DNA of 64,000 nucleotides, taken from positions 394,501 through 458,500 of the forward strand of contig JAJLTO010000003.1 of the NCBI GenBank assembly GCA_030568195.1. The letters are read 5' to 3'. Under the pieces are notes generated by a model. That model searched no databases. It was not told the origin of the DNA and was given only the letters and a program-made list of their open reading frames with translations. This stretch comes from Dipodascopsis uninucleata var. uninucleata (taxonomy: Eukaryota; Ascomycota; Lipomycetes; Lipomycetales; Lipomycetaceae). How positions within the stretch are numbered: the stretch's first letter is position 1; every line of letters begins with the position of its first letter. This document shows positions 56,178 to 64,000 of this stretch, one piece after another. The position numbers were made by a program, and so were the translations under genes.

Positions 56178-57685
56178 ACAGGAGAATTATTTATTAATGT
56201 CGTCATTTTCTTGTGACATTACTCAAATAAAATTCAGACATATGCTGTCTTTATATGTTCTCTAATTGCCAGGTATGACTCTTTCTATTGCTCTTTATAC
56301 GTCGTTGCTTGAAAGCGGCGGATGAATAAATTGTTCGACGTTATTACGAGCCTTTTTTCGCTCCGCGGGCATATAATCTCTAACTTTATTATCTAAGTTT
56401 TGCTACGCATGTTCCTGCCGAAATGTATGACTCAACGATACCACTGAATTGGCTTCCTAAGCTAGATCTTCAAGCATTCAATAATTTATACTGATATCTT
56501 AATAGGTGTCAATCAATTTAAGATATGAGTTCCTCATTGCATTTATTAGTGGCTACTTACTGCCGTAGTTTCATAATGCCATAGCTTAAGAATCTATATT
56601 GCTTCCGACTGTCACGAAAGGTCTCAAGAGACGCAGCGAATTTAACAGTTATAAATTAAAGTTTAAATCTTTTAAAGATACATCAATCAATCAGTAATAT
56701 AGGCAAATTCTTTACACAACCAGTGCCATAGTAAGCCTTAGTTCACCAATAAAGTTGAAACTTTAATCGAACAAGATATGCTCAGTTATTGTGTAATGTC
56801 TGCGGAAATTGAGCGAGCAGTTCGTTACATACTACGCATAGCCCCTCTTCTTCTCCAGAAGACGTCATTTCTGCTTACACAAGAAAATGTATCAGTTATC
56901 TTAGTAGTCGTGGAGCTATCAATGGAATTCCGCATCTGTCAGCCGAATACTATGGAATTTAAATTGTGGCTATGTTAACATAGAGAAAAATAAGCGAATT
57001 GTCTTGCTCGCGCAGACGCAAATTTTTGTTGGTGGTGAAGATTCCTCAGATGAATTACGTCGCCGGAATTTACACACTTTCAGAAAGAAAAAAACAAATA
57101 TATTTAACAGTGTCATTGCCATATCATATCTGAAGTGCCCAGGCTTATGCCATCGCGACCACTGAACAATCCAATAAGAATACACTATTTGTAACTTAGG
57201 TAAGACCCTGCCTCCAAATATAAATGAATAATGACTCTTAAAAGTCGCGCAATCATGCAGTTGACCATCACAAAGCAAACGTAAATCATCGCATCAATAT
57301 AATACCAAAACTTAAGTGCTGGAGTAATCAATGAAAAACGGTAACTATACTAATTTATATACATAATTACTCATACTTATCTGCCTGTACATCTATGATT
57401 GAAGATGCAATGACATTCAGGACTAAATGATAAATGCTATGTCGTAGAAATGAATCCAATCATTCCTTCTATACTAGAAGAAACTTATAAATTAAGATAT
57501 TAAATGTAAGAGAAGCCATAAAAGCAAATGTTGACAATATGAAAGGCTACAAAAGAAAAGGACACAGACACATTATAGGACATTATTCATTTCCTAGTAA
57601 TAATAAAGCTTGTCTATATCCTTTCTCAAGCAACTCTCGACGAAATAGAACCACGGAAAAAGCATTTTTTGTATTATCACAAAAC
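56178..57685. other. 1.5-kb intergenic region
   Basis: This region holds the promoter of the arrestin gene and the 3' region of the TM9 gene. The frame at 56970-57278 (-) and others have no domain. No RNA gene is recognised. Confidence 0.55.
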
Positions 57686-59805
57686 TTAGTCTGTCTTCAC
57701 TGCTCTGTATATCCTGTGTACAAACACATATGACGCTAGAAAGGAGATAGTACCTGTACACAACCCATATACGACACATCCGATCAACGAATAAGATAAA
57801 AACAATAATCCTGATACAAAGCCAGAGAGTCGCAAACGGGCTAAAAGATACCAAATCGAGTATCCAAACATCCAAAAGGCAGATCCAGTGCCGACAAAAA
57901 AAGATCTCCACCACCAATGATAGTTTTCGGCGCAAAGTTGGAAATATGTTGAAACTATCGATATCTCAATGACCGTTGCAATCAATATAACCCCGGTAAG
58001 TCCCAAGAATCCATACATATAATAATATCCAGCTTTGTCTTGCCAAACAGACTTCAGAATAAAGAGAAGCTCAATAAATATTACAGCAAACGACACGAAT
58101 CCTCCTATAGTGACACCAAAATGAGTAGTCATATACCATTTCTGAACCGGTATCTGTCTCGCAATTTGCTTTATTCTAAGAGGCGGTTTTATTGCCTCAC
58201 GCCTAAAGCCTAGGAGACCACCGAGAACTACTAATGGAGTTAAAATGAGCAGCCACATGCATATGAGAGCCATTAGTGTACCAAAGGGAATTGCCGAAGA
58301 TGACGACTCACCCCATGAAATGAAATTAATCATTAACACAAATCCCAAAAGTATTCCTGGTACTAGTGTGGCAGTTCTCATTGCATTCTTGAGCCATTTC
58401 TTACCATCAAAGGACTTGTAGATTTGCGAGCTGAAATATCCCGAGAATACACCAGCGAAAGCAAATAAGAACAGTGCAAAACTAAGCAAGCCACCTCGGT
58501 AGCTCTGATTTAGTACACCTAATGTAACTAATAAAAGCATGGAAAATAGCATCGCCGAAATCTGGGCACCAGTTCCTATTAAGGAGGCAAGAATTCCTTT
58601 GTGAACTGGAGGTCTAAAAACATCCCCATGAACCAGCTTCCAGCCGCTGATATCTTCAGGAAGATCCTTATCATCTTCGCCATGTAATTCTTGATTATAG
58701 GATTGAATATCTCTTGATAAGGTTCTTACCATAATTATAGCAACAACTGCCGTTAAAAAACTGGTGATTACAAGTGAATTGGTAATGGCGAGCCAATGAA
58801 TCTTATTTGAATCTTTGTTGTTTAGAAAATACATATCCCATCGGCTAGAATAAGGTATCTCTAATTCCTCCTTAAAAATAACAGAATATGAGTAAGATAT
58901 TGTCATCTTCTCATCGTCCGGATTTAAAGCCAATGGTTTAGGAGTATTGCTTAACTTTGGACATTTACCGGGTGCTGTCTTAATCCTAATTATGAAGTGT
59001 GTTAGAAGTACATTCGAATATACTATCATACAAGTGTAGCACATACGACTTGGGATAAACTTCGAAGCCTACTATCAGATTCTTACTGGAATCTTTCTCA
59101 TCTGGTCGATATCGTATAATCAGAGTAACATGGTTATTGATATATGCAACCTATAAGATTTTATTGTGTCTGTTAGTATATACAGAAGTCGTCGATAGTC
59201 CATAGTGTCCACATGTAGTTTGAGCCAACTTACATCTTCTTCATAAGAACCTAGTCTGAATCCTGCCGCATAGTATTTTCGTTTACCATCAGACGAAAAA
59301 TACGTCGTGGCGCCAGGGAGGTCATCTAAAATCCATTCTACCATATAGCTGTTACGAATGAGTGATATAGCTCTGTTTATTGAAGACTTTGTCACTTGAA
59401 CATCACACAAATGTTGGCATTCAATATCCTGTCCCATAACAACATTATAGTCAGAGTCGCTAATTCGATCTCCATGTAAAATAGAGCCAATATTTAAACC
59501 GACTCTTTTAGCGTCTGGACTTGGTGGACAGACAAAATCTAGATTGTAATAAGCGTAAGGTAATTGGGTCGAATCCGATGACACTTTGTTAACCATCATG
59601 GGTATTCGCTCGCCATTCTCATAACTTTTCAATCCAGAGCCTAGAGATTCAAAATCAAAAGCGTTAGAGCATAGATACGACATACTTCTATTTGAATTTT
59701 TTCCAGATTCTTCAGCTTACCTGGAAATGTGAATGCTTCAGCGCCAGTTATTGTATGGCCCACCAGGGCCATTAAAATCAACGATGCTAAAAAGAACGCA
59801 TACAT
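57686..59805 (-). CDS. EMP70: TM9 superfamily protein (Emp70/TMN, nonaspanin)
   Basis: This gene encodes an endosome/Golgi membrane protein. Four minus-strand exons are 59805-59721 (85 nt), 59640-59234, 59150-59047 (104 nt) and 58985-57686, giving 631 aa (yeast Emp70 667). Exon 1 encodes a signal peptide (MYAFFLASLILMALVGHTI), then AFTFPG. The luminal domain has VNKVSSDSTQLPYAYYNLDF, LHGDRI, YINNHVTLIIRY and IVGFEVYPKS. Nine C-terminal membrane segments follow, with signature pieces SGWKLVHGDVFRPP, TGAQISAML, GGLLGF and FLASYVFVHRIY, and the C-terminal acidic/basic end VKTD resembling the KxD Golgi-retention signal. Introns of 61, 83 and 80 nt have GTATGT, GTAAGT and GTAAGC donors and TACTAAC or TCTAAC branch points. 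The open frame upstream of 59805 begins with TTG and is not used. Emp70 versus Tmn2 or Tmn3 is not resolved. Confidence 0.94.
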
Positions 59806-60544
59806 AGTAAGCAGCAGTAAAATTTTAGAGCATAGCAATTATCAAAAGGAGATTTCACTTCTGATATTGATAGATTTTTCCCCTATACTTATTTAATGAG
59901 CTTCGTATGAACTGATATAAATCATTTACTACGGCAAAAATATTAGTTAACTCAAACTGACTCGACACAGCGCGACCTCCCAACTACTAAACCCTGGTGC
60001 CCTTGCAGACTCTAACAGTACCAGAGGCAACTTTATAGATATGGGCTATACTGATTACTAACACTCTATTTAACGTAAGGTAATAATAACAAGCTGGCCT
60101 ATTTATATATGTCCTCGTATGTCCAGATGGCAATATTTTGGTTCTACGAGAGTGTCTTAAAGTTGCTCTGTTTTAACTTAATATAAAATTAAAGCGGAAT
60201 TGCCACTATTGATAAATTACTGCGCGTGCACGACGATACTTGATCATTCAAAATTACAAGACACCAATCAGTAGTAATATACAATAAAGTAAGTTCGTAT
60301 TAGCAAGATGCTTTTTGGGAGAGTCCTGAGAAAGAAGAGGGATGAAAATTGGAGTCTGGGAAAAGTACTGAATGAATGAGCTGTTGGGCTATGTACGTGG
60401 TAAAATAACCGTAAATTTGTAGAAATTGATAGCTTTTCTTCTTTATACGTAAAATCTAGAAACTTGCTTACAAAATTTTGTCCAGAAATTTGAGATACCG
60501 TTTGTTGACCTAGAGGGAAGATATGTATTACAATTTCTTTGAGT
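59806..60544. other. Intergenic: TM9 promoter and NUP85 3' region
   Basis: This AT-rich spacer lies between two minus-strand genes. No open frame of note or RNA gene is seen. Confidence 0.6.
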
Positions 60545-62838
60545 TCACTGACCTTCTAGGAATCCCTTAGAGATCTCTGCTATCACCTTCGCCCTAACTT
60601 TCTTTATGACATTCTCTGTCGTCATTTCGTAAAATTCAGATCGCCAATCAGTCGTCCCGTTTTTAATTTGATCATTATTCGAAGAATCTGTTTTGACTCG
60701 TTTAAGACAATAGTCTAGAAACTGAATACCTTCCTTGTACTTATCCGCGTCCTTTTCCCAATTATAAAGAGCATTCAAGATTCCTGCCAATTCATTCACT
60801 GGCAAAGCATGTGGCCTCTTAGTACTTAACAAGGACGCTAATTCACAAAGAAGAATCGCAAAGTACTTTCCGGGGAGATAAGAAAACTGTATCAATGAGC
60901 ATAAGTATTGTGCTGCTTGTGTATACGCTTTTTCTTTCAAAAAATACTTGAAATGATAATAGACAGCGTATGGAGTGATGAATTCGCGAATTGTATCAGG
61001 ACAAGCATGCGGTGACGTCAAATATCCTTGTAAAGTTGGATCAGGAGTAAAGTTTCCAGTGATTAAACTATCCTCAAAGACTTGCCAAATGATTCCGCGA
61101 ATTTCTAAAATATTTCCTATAGTATCGAGCCATGCCAAAGCATTTCCAACTTCACCGCGTGAAAACTGTATCTTACTCCAAGCCATGCAGATAGTAACGT
61201 AAGTATCGTTGAGCTCCAGCTCATTGCATACTTGTAATAGCTTCTCTAAAGTCGCTTCGCTTTCAGGAAAGACAGATGTAATACTCTGTTAAACAGATCA
61301 ATTAGTTTCTTATAAATAAATATCTGATAATGAAAAACGTAACTTACTTGTTCAATCAAGCATTTGCCTTCGCTGTAGTCAACGTCGCGCAAGTATGAAA
61401 GTCCTATGAACCAAGTTCGTGGAGATGCACAGCATCTCTCACCATGACGAATAAAGAGCCAATCACGGAAATTCGGCATTTCTAAACTGCTAAGATCGAT
61501 AAAGTCTATCAGTAGTCCCTGGCGATCACAAAGATCAGCCAAATGAGTCGCAACGCACAGGTCTAACTGTTCAGCGAGAGCCAATGCTTTTGGAATATCG
61601 CCAGACATGACAGCAGCACATCCACTCTCAGATAGTATTGTATCGTCGACTGCAAATGTCTCGGTAGCCTTGTTAAAATATTCAGTAAGACGGGAAGGAG
61701 CAGGATCGTGGAAAAAGAACAAAGCTGCAGTTGCCTCTTGCCAAGAATCAGAGAGTGCGATGATCATATCAGTATCACCTCTGAGAATCTTACAGAGGTT
61801 TACAAGACCCTTTTTCAAACGGGTATCGTTAATTTTCCACGCATCATCACCAACTGTGATAGCTTCTGCTCTCCAAGCACGGTGAGCTGTATAGATAGAA
61901 GGACCACGAGGCGCTGTTTCCAGACAGTTAATTACCGAGGCAAACACTCGGCGAGAGTGATCATCTGTGATATTGATACCAGACTGTTGAAGACAGTTGA
62001 TACATTGAATAAAGAGACCACGAAGAGCGAGCTTATGTATCAAGTTCCAGAATTCATCTTCGTTGTATGGTACAAGAGCAGTCATGACGTCTCTGGTCTC
62101 ATCTGTCGTAGGACGTGGATCATTTTGGTTAAGCCAGTCCATTATGGCATCAGAGCGAGGCATATCCGGAGGAGAAAAATATGCAGCCACCATACAATGA
62201 CAGAGAACATATGCTTCGGTGAGATTACTTTCCAGGATCTTTCGTCTAGTTGAATCGACAATTTGAAGGAAAGTCTTGGCATATATATGTAGGGACTTGG
62301 ATGCCGAATTTTCGGCAGAAGCAGATACTTCAGAATACAAAGCATGTGCTTGCAGGAGATATTCTATGTAGTCTGGATTAGAAAAATTGTTAGAAAGACA
62401 AAGCGGATAAACCTTGGTTTCTTCGGATAATACTACACCAGATGGTGCTGGCTTTTTGACATCAATCCACGCGGATCCATTAATGCCGTCAGGGCTGAAC
62501 ACGAACTTTAACGTTCGACTTTTCGACTGCCATTCCTTCACCTTGCCCCGAGCAATTGGAGCATCAGCTAAAACCATATTCATATTCTCGTTAACATTTT
62601 CAATTTCGTCATCAGAGAGGGCACTGTTGTCTTGCTGAGGCGCGAAGGAGCCGCTACTGATTGGAGATGAAGTAGAACCTATCTGATTTGTAGAGGGCGG
62701 GAAAGAAAACAGTGAGCTGGAATTCGACCCAACAGCAGCGCTCGATCCTGACTGAGCAGTACCATTAGTCGACGATACACTAAATGGAGAGGAGGTTGAG
62801 CCGAAAATGAAGTTCGAACTTCCACTAGAATTGAACAT
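60545..62838 (-). CDS. NUP85: Nucleoporin Nup85 (Y-complex scaffold)
   Basis: This gene encodes the alpha-solenoid nucleoporin that pairs with Seh1 in the Nup84/Nup107 complex. Two minus-strand exons, 62838-61348 and 61285-60545, are joined in phase 0 across a 62-nt intron (donor GTAAGT, acceptor TTTAACAG), giving 743 aa against 744 in yeast. Family blocks include EWQSKSRTLKFVFSPDG, LTEAYVLCHCMVAAYF, FWNLIHKLALRGLFIQCINC, SWQEATAALFFF, YLRDVDYSEGKCLIEQ|SITSVFPE and WQVFEDSLITGNF. The N-terminal 75 residues are Ser/Gly/Asn-rich with FIFGS and SLFSFPPS, reminiscent of FG nucleoporins. The frame upstream of the ATG at 62838 begins at TTG and is not used. The C terminus (FLEGQ) ends within the expected length. 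Confidence 0.93.
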
Positions 62839-64000
62839 GGCTATTAAGCGATGAATCAAGCAGTCAAAGAGCTTCTGGTAGAAGCAGACGAATAACCAAG
62901 TTTGTTAAAGCGCAAAAATCGTTTGAAGTTTCACAAAATCATAAAAGCACAATCAGCTTATTGGATTATCGCTTTGGCGGGCACTTCGACGAGCGATAGC
63001 CACAGCAAAAGCTTGACCTATATCAGTTAAAACGCAGTTAAAATCAGTTATCCAGAATGCTGGGAATACCTCAGCACTAAAATATCAAGTTCATAATGTC
63101 ACACTCCAGAGCCCATGTATCCATCAGCTCCTTAAACAGCAGGAGCTAGCAGGATACAGCAGAATATCATACCTTAGGAGATGTCGTCCACCTACGTAGA
63201 GTTAATCGGCCGTGTCAAAACAAAATGCTTTAACCAGCAGCCTGCCAAATTTGTACCTCGTTCTACACAACTACCGATACTCCTGGCAGACCGCCTACAG
63301 TTGCTATTGAGATACAGAATATATCACGCAGGCAGCGGCAGCTTGTGTGAGCTTTTTTCTTGATAAGTTTTTTGTTAGTCGATAGATTTGCTCTGTGCGC
63401 TCGAAGGCTTCCTCTGCCTTGCCATGTATCACCTTCGTTACTGTGTGGTTTTCCTCCCTCTATTTTCCTTTTTTTTTTTTTACACCCGCGTTCATCGAAC
63501 AATACAAACATACATACCCTAACCCATATGGTTACGCGACCTGGATGGAATAGAGACGGGATGGTCGACTTTGTGGGGAATGGCGCATATGAAGGACAAG
63601 CTGAGGACACGGTAGATGTAGACTGATGCGAGGAAGATAGCGGAGGAACTGGCAGAAGAAGAGAGCATGGAGAGGGGTGAAGTATGATGCTGGTGCTGAA
63701 GTGATCTGTATGTGGGACTACACAGCTTATGGGAGAGCGCTGTGCGAGTATTGCTGAGTAAAGGTAGCAGCGCTAGCTTACGTCATTGGAAATGCCTATG
63801 CGCAGTTGAACTACTACTGCTAACTACTACTACTGGCGCTCCTGCGAGAACCTGAGCCCTCAGGTGCCACTCTGGTCACAACAAGTTGCTGCACTTGCAG
63901 TAGGGGAAGTTCCAGCGACACTAGTCTTTGTAAGCAGATGATTAGGCAACGCTTAGTAAGGAATGGTGCAGAGGAGCAGGGGCGCACACAAATGGGCACG
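62839..64000. other. NUP85 upstream region to the window edge
   Basis: This region includes the NUP85 promoter. A T-rich tract is at about 63463-63482 and a CTACTACTG-type trinucleotide stretch at about 63810-63835. Overlapping frames at 63263-63626 on both strands lack support; the minus-strand one begins with GTG. The last 300 bases look less AT-rich and could be the edge of another gene's regulatory region. Confidence 0.5.

Noticed and set aside
63263-63626. Overlapping frames of 88-115 codons near the right edge
   Set aside because: The minus-strand frame starts at GTG, both include homopolymer-derived Lys or Phe runs, and no domain is visible.

Overview
The window is nuclear DNA of an ascomycete fungus. 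Eighteen protein-coding genes and one tRNA gene are supported. Short introns (about 50-190 nt) have GTAAGT-like donors, CTAAC-type branch points close to the acceptor, and standard-code translation. The gene families are fungal: a Pkc1-type kinase, an Ssk2/Wis4 MAPKKK, Gcn20, an Snz/PDX1 vitamin B6 enzyme, a DUF2841 protein, and an F-box protein of a family seen in filamentous fungi. A Cdm1/POLD4 subunit, absent from Saccharomyces cerevisiae, argues against a close budding-yeast relative. A filamentous ascomycete or a Taphrinomycotina-like lineage fits best; the species cannot be named from this sequence.

Layout. 0-4 kb: tRNA-Arg(ACG) with an intron, and an NCLX-type cation/Ca2+ exchanger (-). 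5.5-9.2 kb: condensin kleisin BRN1/CND2 (+), convergent with RPB11 (-). 9.7-19.7 kb: SSK2-type MAPKKK, MDM1-type PXA/RGS/PX protein and a small acidic protein of unknown function, all (-). 20.3-27 kb: GCN20 and an F-box protein (+). 27.7-34.1 kb: SEC13, PDX1/SNZ and an NAPE-PLD-like metallo-hydrolase, all (-). 35.2-41.7 kb: POLD4/CDM1 and PKC1 (+). 41.7-49.5 kb: almost 8 kb with no recognisable gene but with two pairs of hairpins. 49.5-54.2 kb: DUF2841 protein and a conserved membrane/coiled-coil protein (+). 54.5-62.8 kb: alpha-arrestin, TM9/EMP70 protein and NUP85, all (-).

Most genes are ordinary housekeeping, trafficking or signalling genes that stand alone, as usual in fungi; no operon, secondary-metabolite cluster, CRISPR array or intact mobile element is seen. 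Functional links are loose: Sec13 and Nup85 are both Y-complex nucleoporins, Ssk2 and Pkc1 head the osmotic-stress and cell-wall MAPK pathways, and arrestin, TM9, Mdm1 and Sec13 act in membrane traffic. The most distinctive features are at gene-structure level: two micro-exons (16 and 14 nt) in PDX1, an apparent ATG-only first exon in SEC13, and a decoy TACTAACAG inside a condensin exon. At DNA level the main signals are a four-copy ACCGTT array upstream of MDM1, identical ATCACGTGAT palindromes in two promoters, and the hairpin pairs in the gene-empty stretch. No previously undescribed multi-gene system could be supported.

Spliced models were built by hand from reading-frame continuity, splice signals and remembered family sequences. 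Several long open frames begin at TTG or GTG upstream of the first ATG; the ATG is used here as the start.
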